From positions 1,302,001 through 1,366,000 of the forward strand of contig CP012068.1 of the NCBI GenBank assembly GCA_001189495.1: 64,000 nt of DNA. Direction: 5' to 3'. This document shows, one piece after another, positions 9,059 through 18,143 of the stretch (positions are counted from its first letter, which is position 1; each line of letters opens with the position of its first letter). Origin of the DNA: Eubacterium sulci ATCC 35585. Lineage in GTDB: Bacteria; Bacillota; Clostridia; Peptostreptococcales; Anaerovoracaceae. The translations under genes were made by a program, and so were the position numbers. A model generated the notes under the pieces. That model saw only the letters and a program-made list of their open reading frames with translations. It was not told where the DNA came from and ran no database searches.

Positions 9059-9231
9059 ATCATTCCCCTTCTAAATATTCCATCTATAAAGCAATAAAAA
9101 TGTGCATTGTCATGCATAAAAATTGTACTTAACTTAATATACCCATACTTGCTTATGATAAACACTTGTAATATCAATTTTCTTATGCATAACGTATACT
9201 CATAATTCTGCGATAATTTCTAGAAATCGGA

Positions 9232-9260
9232 TAAAAAAAAGAGGGCTGATTTTCCCTCTT
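9232..9260 (-). terminator. Terminator after the ankyrin-repeat gene
   Basis: Minus strand: AAGAGGG and CCCTCTT pair around an eight-base loop and are followed by an unbroken run of T, immediately after the stop codon of the ankyrin-repeat gene. Confidence 0.85.
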
Positions 9261-9274
9261 AAAATATCTTGAAT

Positions 9275-10342
9275 TTATCTCTTGTAGCTAGGCTCTGCTA
9301 GTGCTATAGGATTCGGATTTTTAACCACCCATGTAACTGCAAGCTCGCAAATTCGGTCTAATATAGAATTAGGAGTTCCTTGAGCTTTGATTTCTGATAT
9401 TAGTGTGTTAAGCTCTGCAAGTTCATCATCTGAAAGCGCTGTTCCTAGAGTAAAATATCCAGGAAGTGCATCAGCCATCTTTCTATATTCCCTATCCCAG
9501 TTGATTCCACCATTTCTGTAGAACTCATCACCTATACGCCCACCAATTCGTATAAGCTCTCCCTGCACGGTCTTTGCTGGTCCAGATGACGGAACAAGAT
9601 AGTCCCAAAGATAGTTAAACTTCTTTTTCCACGTTCCTTCGCAAGGAATTATTGGTGAAACTCCATCGTGTACTACCCTTCTTGCTACAGGCTCTACTGC
9701 AAAAAGCTTGTATATTTTTTGAAGAGCACTGTCAATTTCTTCGATATTTTCTTTTTTGAAACTATCTCTGTGAAATTCAAAGTCTTCACCCATCTTTCTT
9801 ACACTGTCCTGCATTTCCGGTGTGGTTGAAACTCCAGCATTAAGTAGAATCTCTGCAATATCAAGCATAGGAATGATATAGATTCCTCCACAATTCATCA
9901 AAGCATAACTAAGCGCGTCCCTTCCCATATCATCCTTAGCAAAAACATCCGCTCCATTATCAACTAGGAACTTTACCGTATCCACATGATGATAATCTGC
10001 TGCGTTGTGAAGTGCCGTCGTTCCGTATTTACTAGCTTTGTCTATATCCCCTCCAAGCTCATAGTAGACTTTCACCATGTCATCTCCATATGTCGCATGT
10101 GCACATAATGGGGTATTTTCATAATAGTCCAGAACATTCACATCAAGCCCTTGCTCAATCAGCCATCTTGCAAATTCCTCATTAATATCTCTGTGGTGAA
10201 GAGCCGTTCTAAGACCAAAGCGACCATCGTAATATGCATTAAGCTCACACTTTTCGTAGATGGCTTTGAATGCTTCAAAATCCTTCGTCTTAAGAACCTC
10301 TTCAAAATTATCCGGTAGGGAAACCCTCTTCTTCTTTGCCAT
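9275..10342 (-). CDS. Ankyrin-repeat protein
   Basis: The start at 10342 (MAKKKRVSLPDNFEE) is preferred because TTAGGAGA stands just upstream; the frame stays open further but has no such site. The 355-residue product has four or five ankyrin repeats between about residues 45 and 165, for example RTALHHRDINEEFARWLIEQGLDVN, NTPLCAHATYGDDMVKVYYELGGDID and TTALHNAADYHHVDTVKFLVDNGADV. The C-terminal half (about 190-355) has no motif I recognise. There is no signal peptide, so it should be cytoplasmic and act through protein contacts. It is transcribed alone, between two surface-protein genes; no functional link to them is evident. Confidence 0.85.
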   Translation of the reverse strand: MAKKKRVSLPDNFEEVLKTKDFEAFKAIYEKCELNAYYDGRFGLRTALHHRDINEEFARWLIEQGLDVNVLDYYENTPLCAHATYGDDMVKVYYELGGDIDKASKYGTTALHNAADYHHVDTVKFLVDNGADVFAKDDMGRDALSYALMNCGGIYIIPMLDIAEILLNAGVSTTPEMQDSVRKMGEDFEFHRDSFKKENIEEIDSALQKIYKLFAVEPVARRVVHDGVSPIIPCEGTWKKKFNYLWDYLVPSSGPAKTVQGELIRIGGRIGDEFYRNGGINWDREYRKMADALPGYFTLGTALSDDELAELNTLISEIKAQGTPNSILDRICELAVTWVVKNPNPIALAEPSYKR

Positions 10343-10481
10343 AGTATATCTCCTAAAATAATCTGACTTTATTTTGATTATATCAAAAATACTTGGTTTT
10401 TTAAAGTTTATCAATATAAAACGAGGAGATAGCCCTCGCCATCCCCTCGAATTAATTTATTGAATTAAAAGCTTATATCGC

Positions 10482-13025
10482 TTACTTAACTCTTTTTCTG
10501 ATCACTAGCACTGTCATCATTGTTGATGCGAATGCTAAAAGCATAATCATATGTACTAGTCCAGAAGCATCTCCTGTGTTTACAACTTTATTATTTGTAA
10601 TTGCACTTCCGTTAGCTGCGCCTTTGTTTGATGAAGCTGCTGCAGGTGGAACTACAGGCTGTACTGGATTAGCTACAAACTCCCAGCTTCCAACAAAGTG
10701 TAAATCTGCACCATTTACAGTTGCTGATTCAGGGTTCCAACCTCTGAATATCCACTTACCACCTGCAACCTCGATTTCTCTGTAACGGTTTCCTAAGAAA
10801 ACAACTCTCTGATCTGGAAGATCATAAATAGTGTGTGGAAGGAATCTTGTAACATCGTAAGGTAGTTCCATACCTGGTGTTATTGACTTATACTCATGAG
10901 TAGCCTTATATGTCACTGGAGCTGCATTTATTGTGAACGCAGTCTCAACTCTACCATCCCTTGTTTCAACCTCAAGAGTATGATTTCCTGGAGCTAGTGT
11001 GTTTAGGTAATTCCTCTTAAGATTTAGGATAATGCTTCCCTCTTCAGTCTCATAATTTGAGCTATCGATAACTGCTCCATCAACCTTAACATTAAGAAGT
11101 CTGCTTAGGATTGAGTTGCTGATGTAGTAAGTCGCCTTATCTGAAACATTCTTGGTATATGTTAGCTTACCATCTTCAATCTCAACATTATTATCCTTGT
11201 TGAGTTCTCTGTTTGGCTTGATTGTCATAGTTCCTAGAACATGAATCTTAAGCTTAACTGGCTTTGCTCCACCTGTTGTATCCCAAGGTGTTGCAGTAGC
11301 TGTAACAGTTCCCTTCTGAAGACCTGTTATCTTGTGAAGGAATGTTGGAAGCGCACCAGTAACTCCTGATGACTCTACTACTTCTTCATTATCAACAATT
11401 CCTGGCTGATCGAATGTCCAATCAAATCTCTGCTCTGAAGGTCTAACTGGGTCAAAAGTGAAGTTAAGACTCTTTGTTTCTCCAACCTTTAAAACAACTT
11501 CCTCTTCCTCTGGTGTTGCTGAAACCATAGGATTCTTATACTCAAGCTTAACATCTATTATCTTGAATACATTTGGGTTTGCCTTGCTTGTAACCTTGAA
11601 CTTAGCTGTGCCAGCCTTTACAGGAATGATACCGTTCTTAAATAGCTCCATATATGTAGCAATTTCTGGTGTTAGAGCTTCCCAAGTTACCTCAGTGTTT
11701 GATGCATTAGCTGGCTTAGGAAGGATCTTATAATTATCTGTTCCTTCACCTTCTATGATACCAACAAAGTAGCTTCCACTTGTCTTGCTTGACCAGCTTC
11801 CTGCCAGGTTGTTCCATGCATTAATCCTATATGTTGTTGGAAGTTTTACATCAAAGTCAGTCATTGCAATTGGCTTAATCTTTGCCTTGAAGTATACCTT
11901 TTCGTTAGGGAATTCCTCAAGTGTTGCTGTAAATGTAGCTTCATGATCTACAGTAATCCAAAATGCTCCGTTGAATACACGGCTTGTTGCACCGTTGCTG
12001 ACATTCCATTTAATCTTGTTCTTCTCAACGTCTACATACTGACCGTTCTTCTTAACCTGTACCTTGAGTGAATGAGGTCCCTGCCTGTCTGTTTCAAAGA
12101 CCTTTGTCATATCCCAAGTTGTTCCGTCAATTATAATTTTTGGCTCTGGTTTTTCCTCAGACTTAGCCTTTACAGTTACTGTCATAGTATCTGCAAGCTC
12201 ATTTGGTGTCTCTATTCTAATTGTTGTTGTTCCAGGTGACTTAGCCGTAAATTTTACGCTATCATCGCTATTATCAACACCAACAATTCTATCATTATCT
12301 ATGTTGAAGAAGAACATACCAAAGCTCTTTGCTGATTCCCAGTTTGCTGGCTGATATTTTAACTTATCTAGTGGAACGCTGTATTTGTCTCCAACCTTTA
12401 GCTCTAAGTTCTTGATTGAGCTATCAATAGTGAATGCCTGATTGTACTCGCTATCGAACTCGACACCATCAACTGAATACTTGATAGCTATGCTATCACC
12501 GTTATTTATTGCAACTTCACCAGATGCAAGTCCAGATTTGTTCATCATCTGACCTAGACCTACATTTGTGCTTGCTCCATTTAGGAAATTATACCATCCT
12601 GAGAAATCATCAGTTGAGTTTCTTCCGTTCTTTGTTACCCTGGACAAGATATTCAATTTTTCCTTTAGTCCCGCGATACTTTTGAAACCCTTGTTTCCAC
12701 TTAGCTCATATGCGATATTTGATGCGCCAAGCTCCCTCTTGATTGCATCTAGCACGCTTTCGCCGTAATTAACGGTAATCTGCTTATTTAGAATCTCATT
12801 CTTAGCTGTATTTGGTATGCTTTTGTTAGAACCAAAATCATCTTTGAGATCCTTTAGTGCTGTTTTGTTGGCAATTGTTAGGTTCACAGTAATTGGTGCA
12901 TTTGATCCGCTCTCCGCATATACCTTATCCATGCTAGATGGAACTACCATGGTAAACAGCATTGCGAAGGCTACCAAAAACACACTAATTTTCTTGAACC
13001 AGTGTTTTTCTGACATCTTTGTCAT
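10482..13025 (-). CDS. DUF4430/Ig-like/SHIRT surface protein under B12 control
   Basis: An 847-residue secreted protein. Signal peptide: residues 1-37 (cut near VYA). Residues 70-190 match DUF4430, a fold related to the C-terminal domain of transcobalamin: VNYGESVLDAIKRELG, GWYNFLNG and VAINNGDSIAIKYSVDG. A BIG2-like Ig domain follows (about 200-285), then several further beta-sandwich modules. A SHIRT-like stalk module lies near 705-790 (YKSITPGMELP ... GGKWIFRGW ... GSWEF). The end has NTGD (816-819), a hydrophobic helix and RKRVK, a cell-wall sorting signal lacking LP. AGGAAG precedes the start. A cobalamin riboswitch lies upstream, so a B12-capture role is the natural inference, though untested. 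Confidence 0.85.
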   Translation of the reverse strand: MTKMSEKHWFKKISVFLVAFAMLFTMVVPSSMDKVYAESGSNAPITVNLTIANKTALKDLKDDFGSNKSIPNTAKNEILNKQITVNYGESVLDAIKRELGASNIAYELSGNKGFKSIAGLKEKLNILSRVTKNGRNSTDDFSGWYNFLNGASTNVGLGQMMNKSGLASGEVAINNGDSIAIKYSVDGVEFDSEYNQAFTIDSSIKNLELKVGDKYSVPLDKLKYQPANWESAKSFGMFFFNIDNDRIVGVDNSDDSVKFTAKSPGTTTIRIETPNELADTMTVTVKAKSEEKPEPKIIIDGTTWDMTKVFETDRQGPHSLKVQVKKNGQYVDVEKNKIKWNVSNGATSRVFNGAFWITVDHEATFTATLEEFPNEKVYFKAKIKPIAMTDFDVKLPTTYRINAWNNLAGSWSSKTSGSYFVGIIEGEGTDNYKILPKPANASNTEVTWEALTPEIATYMELFKNGIIPVKAGTAKFKVTSKANPNVFKIIDVKLEYKNPMVSATPEEEEVVLKVGETKSLNFTFDPVRPSEQRFDWTFDQPGIVDNEEVVESSGVTGALPTFLHKITGLQKGTVTATATPWDTTGGAKPVKLKIHVLGTMTIKPNRELNKDNNVEIEDGKLTYTKNVSDKATYYISNSILSRLLNVKVDGAVIDSSNYETEEGSIILNLKRNYLNTLAPGNHTLEVETRDGRVETAFTINAAPVTYKATHEYKSITPGMELPYDVTRFLPHTIYDLPDQRVVFLGNRYREIEVAGGKWIFRGWNPESATVNGADLHFVGSWEFVANPVQPVVPPAAASSNKGAANGSAITNNKVVNTGDASGLVHMIMLLAFASTMMTVLVIRKRVK

Positions 13026-13164
13026 CTTCTGCTTCCTTTCTTTACTATAACGATTTGTAATAACTTGATGTATGTATGAATATGTAAATATTATTACCGT
13101 ATTTACTTTGCAGGCTCTGTTTTGCTTACTTTGGCTTCATTAGGATGTTTATTCGCCATAAAAT

Positions 13165-13197
13165 CAAAAAAGAACGAATCACATAAGCAACCCGTTT
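13165..13197 (-). terminator. Possible riboswitch expression-platform terminator
   Basis: Between the cobalamin aptamer and the surface-protein start, the minus strand can form an eight-pair stem (AACGGGTT with GATTCGTT, three of the pairs being G-T wobbles) closing an eight-base loop, followed by CTTTTTT. Its place, about 45 bases past the aptamer and 140 before the gene, suits a transcription-attenuation platform. The stem is weak and I could not identify the competing antiterminator. Confidence 0.5.
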
Positions 13198-13239
13198 TAC
13201 TATTTTATACTTTTATGAAATGCTTCCATACCACGTCAA

Positions 13240-13390
13240 AGCAATTCTCGCAAAGAGGTACCTGACTTAGCCTTTGGTCAATCATAAGTAGTTAGCATCT
13301 AGTAAATTACGGAAATGACTGAAACGCCTTGGCATCACAGTGGCGGGACCGTACCGAAATTTCACCGGTTTCCCCTCTTAATTGGCCTAC
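13240..13390 (-). promoter_or_regulatory. Cobalamin (B12) riboswitch
   Basis: Read on the minus strand, the core matches the cobalamin aptamer consensus in order: GGGGAAACCGGTGAAATTTC, then the ACGG segment, then CCCGCCACTGTGATG, and at the 3' side AAGTCAGGTACCT, the counterpart of the AAGCCAGGAGACCTGCC box. CAATT near 13385 can pair with AATTG near 13244 to close the outer helix. Its promoter is at 13425-13453 and the next gene is the DUF4430 surface protein about 215 bases downstream. Binding of adenosyl- or methylcobalamin would normally reduce expression. Confidence 0.92.
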
Positions 13391-13424
13391 AATTATAAAT
13401 TGCAAATATTAATTTGTCATATAT

Positions 13425-13453
13425 ATATTATATTTTTTGCCATAAAATGTCAA
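13425..13453 (-). promoter_or_regulatory. Sigma-A promoter for the riboswitch RNA
   Basis: TTGACA at 13448-13453 is followed by TATAAT (spacer 15) or, in the same stretch, TAATAT (spacer 17). Transcription would start near 13415, just ahead of the aptamer. Confidence 0.7.
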
Positions 13454-13463
13454 TCTTTAAAGA

Positions 13464-13496
13464 AAAATAGGCCCAAGATTTTTGGTCTTGGGCCCA
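13464..13496 (-). terminator. Terminator after mgtA
   Basis: Minus strand: a perfect nine-pair stem (GGCCCAAGA with TCTTGGGCC) and a seven-base loop, then ATTTTTC. It lies 15 bases past the mgtA stop codon and insulates the riboswitch promoter from upstream transcription. Confidence 0.9.
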
Positions 13497-13511
13497 TTTG
13501 TTTGTAAAACA

Positions 13512-16043
13512 TTATTCTTTAGAAAACGAATTGTGCTTATAGAAGCTCTTTTTTAATATCTCAGCAGTTAGTGCATATATTAGCGAAACTCCAAGTAGAG
13601 CAACCAGTAACATAATAGGCAAGCTAATCAATCCTAAATAGATATTTACTGGGCTATATATGATCAGTATCAAAGCTAATGCTACACCTGCTATTGCAAC
13701 CAATAATTTTCTGCTTGGCTTACTTGCAAATACTGGTCTTGCCGTTCTAACGATTAGCATTACAACCATTGCAGAAATGATAGATTCAAACATCCATCCA
13801 GTGTGGAAAGTTTCCTCGTTAGCTTTAAAAATAAAGAGTAATACCGCAAAGGTTATGTAATCGAATACAGATGAAATAATCCCAAATAGAATCATAAACT
13901 TCTTTATAAACTTCATATCCCACTTTACAGGATGTTTTAACCATTCTTCATCAACTGAATCTGAAGCAATTTGTAGTGATGGAAAATCTGTCATCAAATT
14001 TGTTAAAAGAATTTGCTTTGGTAATAGAGGTAAGAAATTTAAAAATAAACTTGCACCTGCCATAGAAAACATGTTACCGAAGTTTGCACTTGTAGCTATG
14101 AATATGTATTTTAGAGTATTGATAAATGTCCTTCTACCTTCGTTTATACCTGATATCAATACCTTTAGGCTATTCTGTAAAAGCACAATAGAGGCTGCAT
14201 CTTTGGCAGTATCTGCTGCGGTATTTACCGATACTCCGACATCTGCTTGTTTTATAGCAGGAGAATCATTTATGCCATCACCCATATAGCCTACTATTTC
14301 ACCAGCTTGCTTGTAGGCCATAATTATCTTTTCCTTTTGGTTAGGACTTATCTCAGCAAAAATGTCTATATCTAATACTTTTTTATTTAGCTGGCTTACT
14401 GAATATGAGTCTAATTCATCTCCTAATAAAATCTTTTCTGGATCAAGTCCTATCTGTGCACCAATGTTTTTGGCAATAAGATGGTTATCACCTGTTATCA
14501 TTTTTAGTGATACACCAAGTCTATTCATCTCATCTACAACATCTTTGATATCGTCCTTTAATGGGTCAATAAAGAGCAGTAAACCTGCAAATATCATCTC
14601 TTCTGCACTTTGATTTTTGATATCTGCACTATCATCAACAAATTTATAGCTAACTCCCAAAACTCTATAGCCTTGACTTGAATACTTATCGAACATATCT
14701 AGTATTTGGGATTTAACATCCTCAATATTTCCTGTGCTATTATCCGAGCTTTCGTAAGACTTACAAGCATCCAGAACATTAGTTAAAGCACCTTTTGTAA
14801 CCATTATATTCTTTGCTGAAGAATTTTGACCGGTTCTCACTATAACGCTGAGAAGTTTGGTTTCAAAAGAATATGGTATCTCAAATAGTTTTTCATAATT
14901 TGAAAAACTATCTGTGTTATTATCCAAAATAGCACTATCAATGGGGTTAGCATAGCCTTCTTGAAAGTATGAATTTATAGCAGCCAGTCTATATATATTA
15001 GCTGATTTATTTCCATTGCAATCGAGTGCTGCATCAAGCTTTACTTTTCCTTGAGTTATAGTTCCTGTTTTATCAGAGCACATAACAGTCATAGATCCAA
15101 AGTTTTCTATAGCATTTAATTTCTTTACTATAACACCTTGCTCCGACATTCTTTTAGCACCTTGTGAAAGATTTACACTTATAATAGCGGGAAGCATCTG
15201 AGGTGTTAATCCTACCGAAAGAGCTAGTGCAAACATAAAAGATTCTAGAAATGGTTTATTCAAAAATATATTGAACACAAAGATTAGACCTATCAAGAAT
15301 GTTGTAACATGGAGTATTAGGTTACCAAAGTTTTTTATTCCTTTTTCAAAGTCTGTAGCAGAGTCTTTTTCACCTAAGGATGCAGTTATTTTTCCAAACT
15401 CGGAGTCTTTAGCTAAATTTACTATGACGGCCCTTCCAGAACCACTTATAACGTGGGTTCCCATCCAAAGAGAGTTTTTTCTATTTGAGAGCACTGTGTC
15501 AGCTGACACTTTTTGATTATTTTTTTCAACAGGAAAGGTTTCTCCAGTCAAACTAGATTCGTCCATTGAAAGGGAATTAGCCTCGATAATCAAGCAATCT
15601 GCAGGTATCATATCTCCTGTTTTTACCCTTATGATATCGCCCACTGTCAGCATTGCATTATCTATTTCTTCAAACTTTCCATCTCTTAAAACTGATGATG
15701 TAACACTTACAGATGAAAGAAGTTTTTTTACTGCATTATTTGCTTTACTCTCATGACTATAGCTTAAAAGTGATGATATCATAATGATTATTAGTATGAT
15801 GATACCATCAGTGTAGTCTTTTAAGAAGATAGATAAAAAAGCCGCAAAAATTAATATGATAATTATAGGATTTTTAAATTGATTTATGAATATACCAAAT
15901 TTAGAAGAAGACTTTCTTTCCTCTAGAATATTTTCCCCATATTTATCTACTCTATCTTCTGCTTCCTGTTTTGATAGGCCATTTTCTTCGGTATTTAGGT
16001 CTTTTAATACATCTTTAAATTCATATGCCCAGAAGTTCTTCAT
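13512..16043 (-). CDS. mgtA: Magnesium-translocating P-type ATPase (MgtA family)
   Basis: Imports Mg2+ across the cytoplasmic membrane at the cost of ATP. The 843-residue protein has an N-terminal cation-ATPase domain, the actuator motif SLTGETFPVEK (near 165), the phosphorylation site SDKTGTITQG (Asp near 325), MITGDNHLIAKNIGAQIGLD and the hinge GYMGDGINDSPAIKQADVGVS, with about ten membrane helices. The sequence type is P-type class IIIB (MgtA/MgtB), not the calcium or sodium class. AAGGAGGAG precedes the start. The DUF4097 gene lies 45 bases upstream in the same direction, so the two may share a transcript. No magnesium-sensing leader is evident. Confidence 0.93.
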   Translation of the reverse strand: MKNFWAYEFKDVLKDLNTEENGLSKQEAEDRVDKYGENILEERKSSSKFGIFINQFKNPIIIILIFAAFLSIFLKDYTDGIIILIIIMISSLLSYSHESKANNAVKKLLSSVSVTSSVLRDGKFEEIDNAMLTVGDIIRVKTGDMIPADCLIIEANSLSMDESSLTGETFPVEKNNQKVSADTVLSNRKNSLWMGTHVISGSGRAVIVNLAKDSEFGKITASLGEKDSATDFEKGIKNFGNLILHVTTFLIGLIFVFNIFLNKPFLESFMFALALSVGLTPQMLPAIISVNLSQGAKRMSEQGVIVKKLNAIENFGSMTVMCSDKTGTITQGKVKLDAALDCNGNKSANIYRLAAINSYFQEGYANPIDSAILDNNTDSFSNYEKLFEIPYSFETKLLSVIVRTGQNSSAKNIMVTKGALTNVLDACKSYESSDNSTGNIEDVKSQILDMFDKYSSQGYRVLGVSYKFVDDSADIKNQSAEEMIFAGLLLFIDPLKDDIKDVVDEMNRLGVSLKMITGDNHLIAKNIGAQIGLDPEKILLGDELDSYSVSQLNKKVLDIDIFAEISPNQKEKIIMAYKQAGEIVGYMGDGINDSPAIKQADVGVSVNTAADTAKDAASIVLLQNSLKVLISGINEGRRTFINTLKYIFIATSANFGNMFSMAGASLFLNFLPLLPKQILLTNLMTDFPSLQIASDSVDEEWLKHPVKWDMKFIKKFMILFGIISSVFDYITFAVLLFIFKANEETFHTGWMFESIISAMVVMLIVRTARPVFASKPSRKLLVAIAGVALALILIIYSPVNIYLGLISLPIMLLVALLGVSLIYALTAEILKKSFYKHNSFSKE

Positions 16044-16088
16044 AGCTCCTCCTTATCACGAGATTACTCGCACCTATATAGGATTCAT

Positions 16089-16757
16089 TCATTTAGTGAA
16101 ACTAACTTTTGCATCCCCATTTTCAGATCTTACATTGTAGTATCTTTTGTCTTCCTTAAACTCCCTAGAATAATCCGACTCTTCACCTTTTAACTTGGCG
16201 TGTATATCACCGTTTTTGGAATTAGCTATTAGGCCGTGTAAATCCGCCTTAATCGAAGCATCTCCATTATCTAGATTTATTTCAGCAAAATATACTTTGA
16301 CATCTTCAATAGATACATCGCCATTTTCGCTATTCACTGTTATAGCTAAATCTTTATTATCTATTGATTTAATGGTACTATCACCATTATCGTTTAATAC
16401 ATTTAGCACTAATATGTTTTTGGGTACCTTTACGATGGTCTTCTTTGATGAGCTATTAAAGATAAAGCCAAAGATTGAGCTTTTGTGCTTGCTCTTATAA
16501 ACTACTTGACCTAGTTCATCTCTAGGTGCATCGCTCTTTCCATTTCCATAGTATGTTATGTGAACTTGGTCATCATTTGATGGCTCAACTATTACATCAC
16601 GATTTTCCTCAGTTATGTACACTTCTATGGTATAAGGTGATGAGACGAACTCCTGTTTTGATGATACTGATTTATGTATCAATAGGAAAGCCGCTCCTAA
16701 TAACACGAGTACTATTATTATGATTGAAATCACTGGTACAATCACTTTACTTTTCAT
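16089..16757 (-). CDS. DUF4097-type beta-repeat membrane protein
   Basis: A 222-residue protein with one N-terminal transmembrane segment (VIVPVISIIIIVLVLLGAAFL) and an outward-facing beta-helix of short repeats marked by NGD: NDNGDSTIKSI, NSENGDVSIEDV, LDNGDASIKADL, SKNGDIHAKL and RSENGDAKVSF. This pattern is typical of DUF4097, a family often annotated as putative adhesin but with no settled biochemical function. GGAGG stands ahead of the ATG. It precedes mgtA by 45 bases on the same strand; whether it serves the transporter or envelope stress is unknown. Confidence 0.8.
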   Translation of the reverse strand: MKSKVIVPVISIIIIVLVLLGAAFLLIHKSVSSKQEFVSSPYTIEVYITEENRDVIVEPSNDDQVHITYYGNGKSDAPRDELGQVVYKSKHKSSIFGFIFNSSSKKTIVKVPKNILVLNVLNDNGDSTIKSIDNKDLAITVNSENGDVSIEDVKVYFAEINLDNGDASIKADLHGLIANSKNGDIHAKLKGEESDYSREFKEDKRYYNVRSENGDAKVSFTK

Positions 16758-16836
16758 TGTAGGTATCCTCCATACTTATGAATGTGATAACAAGTTATAT
16801 GCTAGCTGAATATTCATCGGTCAAGCATTAATTATT

Positions 16837-17319
16837 TTATGAAAACAGTTCCTTACGCATTTCCTCTACTTGCGCTGCCATATCTTTGATATCATCTTCA
16901 CCTATCATCTCACCTAGGTCATATTCGAGTGGGTTTTGGGTAAAATCAAGCAAGGCCTTATCCATAGATCTAAGCTCCTCTGTTGTTGCAATTATGCGTA
17001 TATTACGCGATGGCGCGTCGTACTCGTCAAGGTCATGAAGATTTACAACTTTATTTATCTTGCACTCAAGCAAAATCGCAGCGATATCTACTATGACATC
17101 TATGGCAAAATGAAAGTCCGTTTCTACACCATTAGAGTGAAGAAAACCTAGGTATTCTGTAGTTTGACGGAAATTCCAGTCAAGCTTTTCTAGGCCAATT
17201 TTGGCGAAAATCTCAGTAAGGGTGATTTCTTCTTTGTTTTGATCCTCTAAGAAAGCAAGAAGGCTCAGGCTATCATCGGAGCCTCCTATATACTCTCCCC
17301 AGTATTTTTCTATATACAT
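16837..17319 (-). CDS. Hypothetical acidic protein, immunity-like
   Basis: A 160-residue acidic cytoplasmic protein that I cannot place in a family. It opens with MYIEKYWGEYIGGSDDSLSL, a start reminiscent of the small immunity proteins found in toxin/immunity loci, and is mainly helical with a hydrophobic middle (AIDVIVDIAAILLECKI). GGAGAAG precedes the ATG. It overlaps the end of the 85-residue gene upstream by ten bases, so the two are translated from one message. No toxin gene is adjacent. Confidence 0.6.
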   Translation of the reverse strand: MYIEKYWGEYIGGSDDSLSLLAFLEDQNKEEITLTEIFAKIGLEKLDWNFRQTTEYLGFLHSNGVETDFHFAIDVIVDIAAILLECKINKVVNLHDLDEYDAPSRNIRIIATTEELRSMDKALLDFTQNPLEYDLGEMIGEDDIKDMAAQVEEMRKELFS

Positions 17320-17567
17320 TTTTTCTTCTCCTTTTGCATTTTTTCGATTCCTTGCGAATACACAAGAAGTAAATCAGTAAGTGGATTATCTGATTCCCAT
17401 TGATCAACTATAAACCTAGGAAATGAAAGTTTATATGAGAGGTCCTTTTGCAGCTGCTTAAGTTCAAATAAAACTTGCTCAAGTTGCTTTAATCTATATT
17501 CATCTGAAAGTGTACGACTTCTTTCTATTTCTTTTTTTACAATTTCTTGTAACTCTTTATTGTTCAC
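17310..17567 (-). CDS. Hypothetical small helical protein
   Basis: An 85-residue protein starting at a GTG codon, with GGGAG seven bases before it. Residues 1-45 form an amphipathic, Glu/Lys/Leu-rich helix (KELQEIVKKEIERSRTLSDE). No family is recognised. It overlaps the following 160-residue gene by ten bases and follows the 173-residue gene by 26 bases, in one presumed operon. Confidence 0.55.
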   Translation of the reverse strand: MNNKELQEIVKKEIERSRTLSDEYRLKQLEQVLFELKQLQKDLSYKLSFPRFIVDQWESDNPLTDLLLVYSQGIEKMQKEKKKCI

Positions 17568-17593
17568 TAGTTATCTCCCTAAGTTATATTAAT

Positions 17594-18115
17594 TTAACTA
17601 AAAACTGCTCTATATAAACTTTTCATCTCTCTTGCATATTTTACCGCACTAGGAATATCGATTCTCTTGTAATAGTCAGCCAAAACCTTTTGATGGTTCA
17701 TCAAAATATCAAGTTCAATTATATACATAGCAACGCTTGTTAGAGAATATTTGCCTTCATCTATCAAAGTCGATTTGTCATCTTCTGCGATTTCTTCTCC
17801 CTCAGGAAATTCGCCATCCGGATATTCCTCAGACATATCATCGCAGTATTGCCAGAATTTCTTACTCCAGATTATTATATCTTTTCGATTTTCTTCTATC
17901 ATTTGCCTGAAGAACTCTACTGATTCTTTTTCTGAATGTAGCTTGCAATTAAATCCTTCTATCAAAAATTGTCTTTGTTTTAGTCTGTTTCTCAGCAAGT
18001 CTATCTCTACACTTTGTATTTCATTGTTGAAATTATTAAGATCTAACTCTTTTAGGGTATCTAAGTATATTTCGCTATTTAAAAATTCTTTTATAGTTTC
18101 CATTTTGATATCCAT
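17594..18115 (-). CDS. Hypothetical acidic helical protein
   Basis: A 173-residue acidic protein with no signal peptide or membrane segment. A very acidic loop lies near residues 100-120 (YPDGEFPEGEEIAEDDK). I recognise no domain. The annotated ATG has only AAGG very close before it; an in-frame ATG four codons later is an alternative start. It belongs to the run of four small minus-strand genes that diverge from a SUKH-domain gene. Confidence 0.55.
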   Translation of the reverse strand: MDIKMETIKEFLNSEIYLDTLKELDLNNFNNEIQSVEIDLLRNRLKQRQFLIEGFNCKLHSEKESVEFFRQMIEENRKDIIIWSKKFWQYCDDMSEEYPDGEFPEGEEIAEDDKSTLIDEGKYSLTSVAMYIIELDILMNHQKVLADYYKRIDIPSAVKYAREMKSLYRAVFS

Positions 18116-18143
18116 ACCTTATCATCATAGCTTTTGAAATGTG

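Noticed and set aside
9059-9231. A promoter for the Cna-B surface protein
   Set aside because: Several AT-rich hexamers are present, but no pair with suitable sequence and spacing stood out, so none was annotated.
16044-16088. Possible magnesium-sensing leader of mgtA
   Set aside because: Only 45 bases lie between the DUF4097 gene and mgtA, too short for an M-box or a comparable element.
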